Source: Phytophthora hibernalis (lineage: Eukaryota > Oomycota > Peronosporomycetes > Peronosporales > Peronosporaceae). Taken from it: a DNA stretch of 64,000 nucleotides. The stretch covers positions 1,054,001 to 1,118,000 of the forward strand of contig JAAKBF010000007.1 of the NCBI GenBank assembly GCA_012656075.1, in the 5' to 3' direction. A model generated the notes under the pieces. It did no database searches. It saw only the letters and a list, made by a program, of their open reading frames with translations, and was not told where the DNA came from. Position numbers and translations under genes: made by a program. Positions within the stretch are counted from its first letter, which is position 1; every line of letters begins with the position of its first letter. This document shows positions 21,078 to 31,116 of this stretch, in pieces.

Positions 21078-22187
21078 GTTGTCGTGTAGGATTATGCAGA
21101 AAATATCACTACCAAATGGTATGAGTCCCACCAACAACACTCGTTTTCCTACAACGGTCAACGAGCGTTGGATCAATACCTGAAGACCAGGAACGATCCC
21201 TTACACCGGGCTGGCTGTGAACCCTCTGTACACCTAGGTTGTATTAGTTCAATCCAAAACCTGCACCACCAGCCACGATCGAGGGCTAGTATGCAATATT
21301 GCGCTTTCGCGCGAACCCCGCAGTCCCTCAGAAGGAAGGGTACCGGCTGTCAAGCCTAATACGGGTAGTAAAATATATCTGGAACACTCGGTTCCACGAT
21401 AATATATGGGAGACGACGTTCCTCGTCACTCCCAACACTCGGCCACTCTAATCCTTGGAATGACCAGCAACAAACCCTCATTTCAATGTACCTTGAGTTC
21501 GTTGACAGGCATCCCACGTAGTCGAGCGTAATCCAGACCCTAAGATAAGCTCATTAGACTTACCGAAGACGGACTCGACCCTTGGTGACTTGTGGGGAAG
21601 ACTGCTGATTTATTTATGTTGATCTATGGCTCTGAGAGCCTCTGTGGTCAATCCTATAGCTAGTCATATACGTAAATACAAATATCCAGTGTGAACAGAT
21701 TCCAGTATGTGATCCCGTACCCGGCTCTATAAGACCGAGGGTACGAAACTAAATTGGTACAAACGAGGGTTCGTACTCTCGGCCAAACCCGACCGAGGCC
21801 TCGGTCACTAAAATGCCACGGTCACTGTCTCGCGGGGAATGTAATCCGCCAATCAGAGCACGCTGATCACTTTCCTTCAGCAAGGGCAACCTTGCCGACT
21901 GGCGACCGAGCGCTCAAAACCCAACGCCACACCAGCGCAACGTGGACAACACCTTCCCGTTCAACGATGCTCTTGGTGGCATCCAGTGTCGAGAATTTCC
22001 GAAAATGCTCCTAGTCGACAAATACAACGATGCATATATTACAAAATACATCCAATAGCCCACGTATCCACTACTACGTCAGTACGTTACTCCGATTACA
22101 GCCTGCAGCAGGCCTCACAAGCCAGCAGATCACGACAATTATCAAATTTTGTTTCCCGGACTCGTTAATGCTCAAAACGTAATGGAT
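21078..22187. other. Probable gypsy 5' LTR/leader region, borders undefined
   Basis: No coding region. By position this should hold the 5' LTR of the minus-strand gypsy element. Repeated ACCGAGG/CCTCGGT words occur between 21730 and 21810. I could not find a second LTR copy in the window, so its limits are unproven. Confidence 0.3.
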
Positions 22188-22249
22188 ACCAAAGGTGGGA
22201 ATTGAACCCACGATTGACCCTGGGGGCTCTCCGATTGAGCTACTTTGGT
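22188..22249 (-). pseudogene. tRNA-like sequence lacking most of the anticodon arm
   Basis: On the minus strand a perfect 7-bp acceptor stem (ACCAAAG/CTTTGGT), a D-arm (GCTC...GAGC) and a perfect T-arm (GTGGG TTCAATT CCCAC) are present, but only 14 nt separate D- and T-arms instead of about 23. No anticodon can be assigned. It may be a deleted tRNA gene or part of a tRNA-derived SINE. Confidence 0.5.
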
Positions 22250-23100
22250 GGGGCTAGCACAACTCAATAGCAGGGATACTCGTTGAAGTGCCAAAAGGGA
22301 ATTAACTCCAGACAGTTCTTCGTGGGAGCGACAACACCTCTTAGCCGCATCGATGATCGGTACGGCTCCCTCAATTCATCCTCCTGCCTAGGAGAGTGGT
22401 CACTTTGGCACCGACTGCGCGTTTTCGCGTTATGCGCTGCTACCCATTTGAATATTACGTAATTACGTTTTTACGACTTTTACATAACCATATATTGGTG
22501 TGTACACACAACTTTTGATATTTGGCTCGGGTCCGAGGTCGGATAATTTATGGTATGGTAGCTTGTTCCGTGCTTTGCACTTCTCTACAACGCATTTCAT
22601 CTTCGCGGAGAGCAACATTTTGAATGAAGCTAAGCAGGACCTATGTGAGCTTCAGATGATCCTAGGGGCTAAGACTGTGGCTGGAGCTTAGAGCTGTGAG
22701 GAATCGATCAGAGTGGAGTGTCAGTGAGATGACTGGAATGGAACCAGTTTGCGGCTAATAATAGTATTTATTTTATAAATATTAATATTGACGAAGTCTA
22801 GACTAATATAGGTTGACTATTATTGAATTTGCTCAGAGCTTCAATTGTGATTATTACTTTACAATTTATTAGCAATCCGTAGTAGCAATATCAGTTTTAC
22901 TAGCCAATAAGTTTCTACAGCACATTTAATTCTGCAAATAATACCGGATATAAATCTGCATTTTCTTATTCTAACGTTATGTAGTTTTTATAAGTAGTTT
23001 TCAAGGTTTACTACAGTTTAAAATCGCCGAAATAAATTTCAGAGAATATTATCGTTACCTTACGGTAGCGAGCAACGAAGTAATGAGCTAAGCTCATATT
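22250..23100. other. AT-rich spacer, no gene seen
   Basis: Strongly AT-rich between about 22740 and 23060 with only a 63-codon ORF (22500-22691). Nothing recognisable. Confidence 0.4.
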
Positions 23101-23102
23101 GT

Positions 23103-24556
23103 TCAGGTTGCACCAAGCGACTCTAGCACGGCGTCGAAAATGTATACGATGGTCTTCTCATAGTTCTCGATGACCATCTCGGTGGTCTGCGCCACGGCCT
23201 TCGCTGAGTTGGTGAAGGAATCATTGTCTCCGAGACTTGGAGTCATTCGAGCGCAGGCGCGGAAGATCGTCGCGTTCTGGGGTCCTCCTTGGCCGGCTCG
23301 AAGACGCACCTATTGATCACATCACGTACGGCTGGTTAGTTAGAAGGACACATTGGTGGTTTTAGTTGTTGAACGAACCATCCTTTCTGGTGCACACGCA
23401 TTGCTGAGGTGCCGTCGTGCGAGGACACTCCGTCGCATTCCCACACAAACGTCAGCTTGTTCGCCTCATAGTATCGCCGCACCGCAATATTCCCTAGCGT
23501 TTGCGAGGAGCCAGCGGGGTCGTTCACCGTACACTGCCCAAACATCTCGTTGCCTTGGTTTTGAAGAGCCTGCGTAGTAACATGAGTAAAGTCCTCGACC
23601 GCAAACCACGAGCGTTATCCACTGTACCATTCGAAAGTTGTCGTGCCCGCTTGACCCCGACAGAAAGTCCCAGGCGTGATCTCCGATGCGCACGAGGCTA
23701 AACGGGATGATCCTACTCTCCACAAACTGCAGGCACATTCGAGGACTGCAGTCACCCACGTCTCCATCTCCATCTTCATCTCTTTTTGCCCACGAGGCTC
23801 GGCGTCGGCATGCACGGTTGCTGCAGTAGAAGACTATCCATGCCGTTGCTATACGAGGACGAAATGTTCTTGAAAAGGTCCCTGTACAGCTCCTTTGACG
23901 TCGGTTGCTGCAGCGTGGAGCATTCTGGTTCAATCTCCATTTTCTGAGCAACCACAAGTACGTCACCCCCAGATAAGCACATTAATCTCCAAGTCAAATA
24001 TTCCACTACGACTCACACTCAGATCTGGGGTCTTCTCCAGTGTGCGTTGCAAGGACTTGACCGACTTGACCTGCTCTCGAACGAGCTGTCGCAGCCTCGC
24101 GTTCTCCCCGACAGCTTTCTGCCGCTCCGTCATCATCTGATTGGAAATGTGTTTCCAGAAGTGGGTGGTTCCTGCTTGTTCCTCACTCGAGGAATCGTTC
24201 AACACCTGAAGCTTCTTCTCCAGCTCCGCCGCCACCGCTCGGAGGTGGTCCAGCTCATGTTTGCGTCGCTTTCGCTTGGGTTTGCCAGTAGCTGCTGCTG
24301 TCACGGTATCCACCCTGCGTTTGCTCTTAGAAGACGACGCCGTCTCGGATTGGCTGTCGTCGGAGACCGCCGAGACGTCGTCCGACGCGAGCGACTCCAT
24401 GAACTCCTCGAACGCTCTCTCCGACGACAGCACGTCCACGTTCAGCACCACGTCCACGGAAGGACCGACGATAGCGTCCTTGGAGCAGCCTGCGTCGAGG
24501 CCCGTGAGCACATCCAGCAGCTCCGCCTCCGAGAAGAGCGACGATATCTGCTTCAT
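23103..24556 (-). CDS. M96-like coiled-coil (bZIP-like)/START-like family protein
   Basis: The first exon (ATG at 24556 to about 24018) encodes an acidic N-terminus, a Ser-rich stretch and a basic KPKRKRRKHELDHLR segment followed by leucine-spaced coiled coil, as in a bZIP. It ends at a GTGAGT donor. Later exons carry MCLQFVESRIIPFSLVRIGD (about 23700), MFGQCTVNDPAGSSQ with RRYYEANKLTFVWECDG (about 23440-23545), and a C-terminal helix ENYEKTIVYIFDAVLESLG ending at 23103. This layout resembles the oomycete M96 mating-specific family, for which a START-like fold has been noted. One intron boundary near 23630 is unclear, so intactness is not assured. A decayed paralogue lies directly upstream. 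Confidence 0.6.
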
Positions 24557-24646
24557 AGTCGAGGAATTGAGGAATGACTGTAACCCCATAAATGGGCCGG
24601 TACACACAAAAGGCAACTTTTGATTGATATGTGTCGTGAATTTCTG

Positions 24647-25360
24647 CTATGAATTGTTGAGGTTGGTCAGCATGCCGTCGAAAATGTAGACCACGGTGCG
24701 CTTGTAGTTATCGAGCACAAACTCCGTGGTTGTGCCTATGGACCTCCCCGAGTTGGCGTCGTCGGGGATGATCGGGCTGAGAATTGCGCACTTTCTGAGC
24801 ATGGAAGCGTTCGCTGGGTCTCCCTCTGCGGACAACGCCATGGGCCCCATGCAAATGCTCGGGAACATAGCAGTTCGGGAGTACGTCGAGGAGAATAAGC
24901 TGACCATTGTCTGGGATTGCGAAGACGACGTGCACCAAGGCGACTCGAAGACCCGAATTCAGCAAAGGATGGTACGTTCGTGTACTCTTCAATATCAATG
25001 CAGTAGGTGCTCATCCATTCTATTGCAGGTGTGTATTTGAACCCAGTGTGATCCAACCAAACATCTCGTCTCTTTGATTTTGGATGGTCTGTTACGAATA
25101 CCCACAGTATCTCCGCTGCGACCGCGGAGGTGGTCAATCTCCTGCATTGCCATAGGCAGCGGTGCTCGCTTGTCCTGCACGCCGGACTCCGGTAACGTGC
25201 CTGTGGGTGTTACCACCGAGTCTGTCTATGGCTTCGTAAACCACTCCAGGAAGCTTTCAAAGTCCTTGAGCATGCCTTCGTCCAACACCACGTTCACAGT
25301 GGGGTCCCAGACGTTGGTTTGCTCCTCCGTCTTGATGTCCTGCAACGTTGTTCATGTATT
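24647..25360 (-). pseudogene. Decayed tandem paralogue of the M96-like gene
   Basis: The 5' part reads VWDPTVNVVLDEGMLKDFES, matching the neighbour's SVDVVLNVDVLSSERAFEEF region; the 3' part reads EFVLDNYKRTVVYIFDGMLT, matching the neighbour's C-terminal helix. The coiled coil and the central region are missing or out of frame, and stops occur. It lies in the same orientation 91 bp from the intact-looking copy, so a tandem duplication followed by decay is likely. Confidence 0.55.
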
Positions 25361-25529
25361 TTAGAGGATTCAATTTTGAAAAATACGAAACAAAAGCGCT
25401 TTGTATTTTTGCCGTCTATCCGGCTGTGCCATTGGTACGAACTCTGCGATGCCTCAGCTTTTAAACTGGGGGAGGGAGAATGTACATCGGAGAATAGGCG
25501 CGTGGGAGACCAAAATGCTGGAAGCTCTG

Positions 25530-26353
25530 TGGGCGTACAAGGCCAAGAACGGGTGCCCCAACGTTTTGTGGTCCCGTCGGATGACGCCACCTGGCCTTTT
25601 GTGACGTGGGGATACAATTTGGGAACCGCTGTCAGCCGTCTGCGATGCAAACTGAGGGCCGATGAGGATTCATGTTCGACTTCAATGACGCGCGAACTGG
25701 TGGATTTGGACTTTGAGCGAGATGTGGCTCAGTACAATTGGGACGTAATTTTCATGCCGGCACTAAGGCGCTTTTCTGAGGTTTATGGCAAGACAGACGT
25801 TCCGAAAAAGCTTGTTGTCCCAAGTGATGATGCCTGGCCAAGGGCGGCGTGGTGTGTGTGTCTTGGAAATACTACCTTTACCATCCGTAATTCTAAGGCG
25901 TATGCTGCGGAGGTGGAAAAGTCGAAAGAAGAGCTCCGAAAGCTTGAGTTCTGCTTTGAGACCTCGATCGCTGAAAGAGATTGGTCGGAGAAACTGCTGC
26001 CTTCGTTCGAGGTGTACCGTCAAGAGTTTGGGCATTGCATTATTGAGTTTTGATTCGAAGTACCGTTTTCTGCTCCGTGGCCGAAAAAGGCGTGGGGAGT
26101 CATCTTGGGGTTGCTGCTCGAGACATTCGTGTGGGTAAAATCTACGTGGAGCAGGTTGCTCGAGACCATGATCGTCTGAAGTGGCTTGGCATGGAAACAC
26201 CGAGTTGTTCCGCTGCTGGAAATCTACTTTGGTGAGAAAGAGATCCCAGACGTTTTTGTCGTTCCGTCTGAGGATGCATGGCCAAAGCCAGCGTGGGGTA
26301 TTCGGTTAAGCCTCATCGTGGCTCGCAATTCGCACCACGTACCTCGCAAGTGA
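25530..26353 (+). pseudogene. Helicase-associated (HA) repeat protein, frameshifted
   Basis: At least three repeats of the PF03457-type helicase-associated pattern: RFVVPSDDATWPFVTWGYNL, KKLVVPSDDAWPRAAWCVCL, and VFVVPSEDAWPKPAWGIRL (about 26255), each preceded by a helix with W/Y...LPxF..Y. The frame breaks near 26050 and again near 26235. No helicase core is seen; free-standing HA-repeat proteins are numerous in oomycetes and of unknown role. The 5' end overlaps the opposite-strand M96-like pseudogene. Confidence 0.5.
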
Positions 26354-26612
26354 TGATCCAGCGAATTCTAGCAAGTAGACTGTGATTTCGTTCTGAACCA
26401 GGAGAGACGTCTTGAGGATCGCTCATAATTTTGCCTACCGGTATTATAGTAACCTTGCTAAACAAGAAAATCACTTTTGCTACACAGTGGTAACCGAGTG
26501 TAGCCATGTTACTTGTATTTCCCAAATTTCACTCCTCCTTTCGTGATTTTTCCTCGGATCGACGCCTTCCCCGCGTGTCAGCCTTCCCACTCCACTCTCG
26601 AACCCCAGTGCT

Positions 26613-29477
26613 ATGCTGAATCGCTTCTCGAGCGCCGTGCAGACGGCCGTCTCTGGCGCGGCGTCGGCCGCCGTGTCTGGTGCGCAGAACCTGCAGGGCA
26701 TGCTGAGCGAGGAGTACCTGAAGCACTACGAGACGCCCAAGGACTGCACGGCGTCGGGCGGCCACGAGCTGTCGTGGAAGATCTTCCCGGCCGTGCACCG
26801 CAAGAGCAACCACGAGTACAGCGTCTTCGTCTTCGACAAGGACGAGCTCAAGCGCCTCAAGAGCAAGGAGGCGCAGGACCGCGTGCTCGAGATCCTGCGC
26901 CAGGAGATGAAGACGCTGCGTGTGCTGCGTCATCCGCACGTGCTCAAGGTGGAGGAGGTCTTCGAGGAGAGTCGTCGCTCGCTGTGCTTCGTCACGGAGC
27001 GCGTCACGTGCTCGCTGGCCAACGCCTGCAAGAACTTCACCAACGTGGCCAACGTCACGCCCGAGGTGCTGGAGATCGGCCTGGCCGAGTTCGAACTCGC
27101 CTGTGGCCTTATGCATGTGGGCGAAGCGCTCAGCTTCCTGCACCGTGAAGGACGCCGCGTACACCTCAGTCTCGGACCAAACAGCATCTTTATCACGCCT
27201 AAGGGCGAGTGGAAGCTCGGCGGCATGGGCTTCTGTCGCGTCGTGGAGCCTGGACAGACCTCGCGCAGTGAATACTACAGCTTTGACGGCTCCACGGGCG
27301 CCAGGAACCCCACGACCGGCGCCATTGAAGGCAGCTGGGAGCCACCGCTCGAGTACTGTGCACCCGAAGTGGTGACGGAGCCGCGCCAGTTTGACAGCAA
27401 GGCCGACATGTTCTCGCTCGGACTGCTCGTGTACGAACTGTTCGTTCCGCCGCGGGCGGACGGCGGACGCAACCCTGTGCTGGACGTCCATGACGGCAAC
27501 AAGATGACTCATGGCTACAAGGTGCAGTCGCTACACCCCATCTCGTTCCCGACGTCAGTGCCCACGGCACTGCAGAACACGATCCGCTCATTGCTGTCGC
27601 TCGAGCCGGTAAAGCGCCCGGAGGCGCGCGCGTTCCTCGCGTCCCCCTTCTTCGACTCGGGTCCTATCAAGACGCTGCGGATGCTGCAAAGTTTGGTGGA
27701 GCAGGAGCCAGCAGCACAGGCAAAGTTCCTGACGACGCTGCCTGACGCTATTGACGCCTTCTCGCCCCGCGTTCTGCGTGATATGGTCCTACCGGGACTG
27801 CAGTCGGTCGTGATTAACAAGGCGGTGGCTCCGTTTGTGATCACACCGCTGTTGAAAATTGTGGCCAAGGTGGACAAGCAGACGTTCTCGTATTCGATCG
27901 CACCCATGATGGTTTCGCTGCTAGCCATAACGGAGCCTGTGCAATGTATGCTCATGTTCGTTTCGGAGCTGGAGACGCTCATCCCGAAGGCCGAGGACGG
28001 CTACATTCGTGACCACATTGTGCCGATGCTTTGCCGCGCCTTGGACAGCACAGTGCCTGAAATCCTGGACACGGTGCTGAACAAAATTGTGGACCAGGCC
28101 AGCTTGTTCGAGTACCGCATTTTGAAGCAAGTGATTCTGCCGCGAGTGAACAAGCTAATTCTGACTCCTCCGCAGCCATCAGTGCGGATAAACGCATTGC
28201 TTTGGCTTGCAAAGTCATTCCACGTATTCGACAAGGACCTGTTGATTGAGAGTGTGCTGCCTACTCTCCAACAGACTCTCCATGAAGATAAAACACCCGC
28301 CGCGTGTATGTGCATCCTCGGATGCTACGATAACCTGGGCAAGCACCTGGGCCCGGAGTTCGCTGCAAAGTTGATAATTCCGGCTGTGGCTCCGTTGCTG
28401 TGGGAGCAGACGTTGAACAACTCACAGTTTGACATGGTGTGCGAGAAGATTCAGGACATGCTTAAGGCTGTGATTAACGAGCGTGACAAGTCGTTCACTT
28501 CGCAGAGCTCTGTTAGCTCCGTGACAACTGGCATCACAGCTGCATCGGGAATGTCGGAGGCTGTTCGTGCAGCGGAGGCGTCGAAGGAGCGGGAGTCTGG
28601 TGTGGCTGCAGCGAATAAATTGTTGTCGGAAGAGTATGTCCCGAACAAGAAGCCGGTGCCCGAAGCTACGCAGAACCAGCGACCTGAACGGTACTCGGAC
28701 GACCCGTTCATTCTAGGAAATTCAAGCGCGTATACTAGCAGCAGGACACAGAGTACGAGAACAGAGCGTCGCGACTCAGCTGGTCAGCGTGAGTCAGCGG
28801 CGGAGCGCGCTGAATCATTTGCGGCACGCCGTCGCGCAGGCAAGAAGGAAGTGCGCGATCTAACCGTCGCGCGGGTGCCAAGAAGGACGATGGAAACGCT
28901 GATTTACTTGGTATTGACACTTCTGCTACTAAGGTGCGTACCAAGAGCTGTCCGAACTGTGTTGTTGATGATGTATTTGGTTCTCATATATGTTGCTGTG
29001 TATGTTTTCACGCAGTCACCCAGCACGTCAAATGACCTACTCGGTACAGGAAACTTGCTCACGGCTCTACCTGCTGCCCCTGTTCAAGCACCGACGTCTA
29101 CTGGGGGCATGTTTAATGGCATGGGCATGAGCATGACTGCCGATGTTCAGTCTGGAACACCAACGTACGCGAGCCAGAACACCATGGGGATGCAAGCCGG
29201 CCCGCAGCAAGGCATGGTACCGTATGGCCAGAATACTGGAATGGGCAACGGAATGATGAACCAGCCGCCGCAGCAGCAATACAACCCAGGTATGATGCAG
29301 ATGACGCCGTACGGAATGCAGCAGCAAGCTCCCTCGAGTGGCGGCGGCTACGGCCAGAATAATATGGGCCTTGCCGGCCCTGGCCAAATGCTGCAAATCC
29401 AAGCTTCTGGCTACGATCCGTACGCGCAGCCACAGCAGCAGAGCGGGGACAAGTTTAGCGCCTTCGACGGGTTGTAG
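26613..29477 (+). CDS. SCYL2: SCY1-like pseudokinase, SCYL2 type
   Basis: The ATG at 26613 opens a 954-codon frame. Residues about 1-60 precede a kinase-like domain (about 60-340) that lacks catalytic motifs: the HRD region is VHLSLGPNSIF and the DFG region is LGGMGF. SPEP-like EYCAPEVV and DMFSLGLLVYELF are kept. HEAT-like helices follow (about 350-620), then a Gln/Met/Gly-rich tail ending FSAFDGL. SCY1-like proteins act in clathrin/Golgi-endosome traffic. The real gene very probably has an 82-nt intron at 28934-29015 (AAG|GTGCGT...CACGCAG|TCA) and a one-base deletion near 28861; together these cancel and make a false hydrophobic stretch in the raw frame. Human SCYL2 is of similar length. 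Confidence 0.85.
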   Translation: MLNRFSSAVQTAVSGAASAAVSGAQNLQGMLSEEYLKHYETPKDCTASGGHELSWKIFPAVHRKSNHEYSVFVFDKDELKRLKSKEAQDRVLEILRQEMKTLRVLRHPHVLKVEEVFEESRRSLCFVTERVTCSLANACKNFTNVANVTPEVLEIGLAEFELACGLMHVGEALSFLHREGRRVHLSLGPNSIFITPKGEWKLGGMGFCRVVEPGQTSRSEYYSFDGSTGARNPTTGAIEGSWEPPLEYCAPEVVTEPRQFDSKADMFSLGLLVYELFVPPRADGGRNPVLDVHDGNKMTHGYKVQSLHPISFPTSVPTALQNTIRSLLSLEPVKRPEARAFLASPFFDSGPIKTLRMLQSLVEQEPAAQAKFLTTLPDAIDAFSPRVLRDMVLPGLQSVVINKAVAPFVITPLLKIVAKVDKQTFSYSIAPMMVSLLAITEPVQCMLMFVSELETLIPKAEDGYIRDHIVPMLCRALDSTVPEILDTVLNKIVDQASLFEYRILKQVILPRVNKLILTPPQPSVRINALLWLAKSFHVFDKDLLIESVLPTLQQTLHEDKTPAACMCILGCYDNLGKHLGPEFAAKLIIPAVAPLLWEQTLNNSQFDMVCEKIQDMLKAVINERDKSFTSQSSVSSVTTGITAASGMSEAVRAAEASKERESGVAAANKLLSEEYVPNKKPVPEATQNQRPERYSDDPFILGNSSAYTSSRTQSTRTERRDSAGQRESAAERAESFAARRRAGKKEVRDLTVARVPRRTMETLIYLVLTLLLLRCVPRAVRTVLLMMYLVLIYVAVYVFTQSPSTSNDLLGTGNLLTALPAAPVQAPTSTGGMFNGMGMSMTADVQSGTPTYASQNTMGMQAGPQQGMVPYGQNTGMGNGMMNQPPQQQYNPGMMQMTPYGMQQQAPSSGGGYGQNNMGLAGPGQMLQIQASGYDPYAQPQQQSGDKFSAFDGL

Positions 29478-29740
29478 TCAGCATTTTGATTTCCATGTTT
29501 GTAGAAGCTAGGACCAATGCAGCAGATAATGCTGCGAATGCTCAACATTGAGGACTTGCGCACGAAGCCTCGGATCGACTCTCTCACGTTGTGAGATCAA
29601 ACCAAAGACAAGTGCTCAAGACGAAGATGAATTTCCTCAAACGTTTCCATTGGTATTAGAAACAAGTGACGCAATCGCATAAGCGTCTGCTACTGTTTTC
29701 GATGGTGCGAACCAAGAAACCAAGTGAAGCAGCCACCAAC

Positions 29741-30924
29741 TTAAAGAGCGTGGCCGTACTTGGCAAGCGTAGGCTTGAGCTCCGAGTTGTCGGCGAACAC
29801 CTTGGACTCGGCCTCGCCAAGACGCTTCTGCTGGGCGACCTTCTTCTTGTAGAAGGCGTCGGACTTGAGAACACGCTTGGCCTCGAGACGCTTGACCAGC
29901 TCGGCGTGACGCCAGCCGACCTCCGAGGCGAGAGCGCCAAGGACGGTGAAGCGACGGTTGGCCTTCAGGCGCAGCACACGCAGGGCGGCAGGGACGACCA
30001 TACGCTTCTGCTTGTCGTACGGCGACGGGATGCCGTCGAACACCTGAAATTAACCAAAAAGAACACAGTTAGCCCGTGATCTTGATAGCTGTGAACACTC
30101 TCAAGAAGTTCGTACTTTGAGGCGCTGCAGGGCGGCGGCACCACGGGCCGTCTTGTGCGGCAGCATGCCACGGATCGTGCGCCACAGCATGCGCGACGGG
30201 GCACGGTAGTGGATGGGGCCCTTCTTGGGGTTGGTGGCCGTACGCTTGTTCAAGAACTGGAAGAACTTGACTTTGTTGCGCACGTCTGTTGTAAATGGAC
30301 GCAAGAGCAGATCACGTGAGCAATCCGTTCTCGAGACCACACAGCAGACGGCATGACACACCGCTGCTTCACTACACAACATCTCAGAGATGCCGCGCGG
30401 ATCCGCAGGGTGTCTGCACGCAGCGACTTTTGCATGTTTGGGGAGGGTTGCACCGAATTGCATCGGCCATTCTCTTCGTCCATCGCTCCAGCTTCTGCCT
30501 CCACTCTGTTCCACATCTTCACGCTTCACCGCAGCAAAATCCGACGCGGAACGCAGCAGTTGGACGGTGGTCGACGGAAAATCAAATGCACATAAGGTGC
30601 AGCTCTCCTTGCCACACTCAAAGAGTCTCTTCCAATGCAGACACTCCTACTTCTCTGTGCGACGCGACAGACCGGCAGTGTGGCACACACACCGACGTCC
30701 ATGGGCAGTGGACGTGTGCGTGCACAAACAAACGCGGCGCTGTCTGTCTCTGATACAAATCAACAGTAAGTGGGGATATACGTACGCGATCCGGAGATCT
30801 CGAGCTGCTCGCAACGCACAGCCACAACGTGCTGGCCCTGCAGGAGCTCCTTGGCGATCAGGGAGGCCAGACGGCCCACCAGGTGGCCACGGCAGTCGAC
30901 GATGATCGGCTTTTCAAACACCAT
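29741..30924 (-). CDS. RPL13A: 60S ribosomal protein uL13 (L13a)
   Basis: Three exons on the minus strand: 30924-30786, 30285-30116 and 30043-29741. The joins GGATCGC|GTACGT...ACAACAG|ACGTG and CTCAAA|GTACGA...TTTCAG|GTGTTC give an unbroken 203-residue protein, the same length as the human protein. Family signatures are present: IVDCRGHLVGRLASLIAKEL, PIHYRAPSRMLWRTIRGMLP, VFDGIPSPYDKQKRMVVP. It is a structural protein of the large ribosomal subunit in the cytosol. The first intron (500 nt) is long for this locus. The gene is convergent with the SCYL2-like gene. Confidence 0.93.
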
Positions 30925-30932
30925 TTCTGCTT

Positions 30933-30956
30933 GAAGGGGAAGAAAGAGGAAATGGC
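30933..30956 (-). promoter_or_regulatory. Pyrimidine-rich initiator-like element of uL13 gene
   Basis: Minus-strand GCCATTTCCTCTTTCTTCCC lies 9-32 bp before the start codon. CATTTCC resembles the oomycete initiator (TCAYTTYY-like), and pyrimidine tracts at this place are usual for ribosomal protein genes. Confidence 0.35.
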
Positions 30957-31116
30957 GAGCTCCAGGGCATGCACCAAGGGCTGCGAGCCATCCAATGCCA
31001 GTCGCTGTCCTGGCCAATCGCTGACTCGAAAAGAGTTTCAGCGAATTACAGCAGTGTATTTAGAATAAAGTGGTGTACATGACCTTTGTGTATTATACGT
31101 AAATCGCATTCTGGTC

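Larger units (their letters stand above)
16546..21080 (-). mobile_element. Ty3/gypsy gag-protease fragment with PBS
   Basis: Minus-strand blocks in order: gag N-terminus from 20991 (acidic, EEATAMSEVSEAAT), further gag ORFs 20839-20357, capsid-like LSDAFVKYYCSRFNQSAKER and CDYLNRLNGYARNAGVQF (19845-19537), Cys/His-rich CKMCKQVHDAGKCEALNEL (17300-16986) and retropepsin ILLDTGANVSVISASYAKKL (about 16610). A hAT-like element splits gag between about 19430 and 17300. Reverse transcriptase and integrase of gypsy type are absent; the sequence passes into copia at 16545. Inactive. Confidence 0.7.

Noticed and set aside
26529..27512. 327-codon antisense ORF opposite the SCYL2-like gene
   Set aside because: It is the GC-rich shadow of a conserved kinase-like coding region; its translation is low complexity and matches no family.
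30295..30905. Forward ORFs of 152-171 codons across the uL13 intron
   Set aside because: They overlap the first intron and exon of the ribosomal protein gene and have no domain signature.
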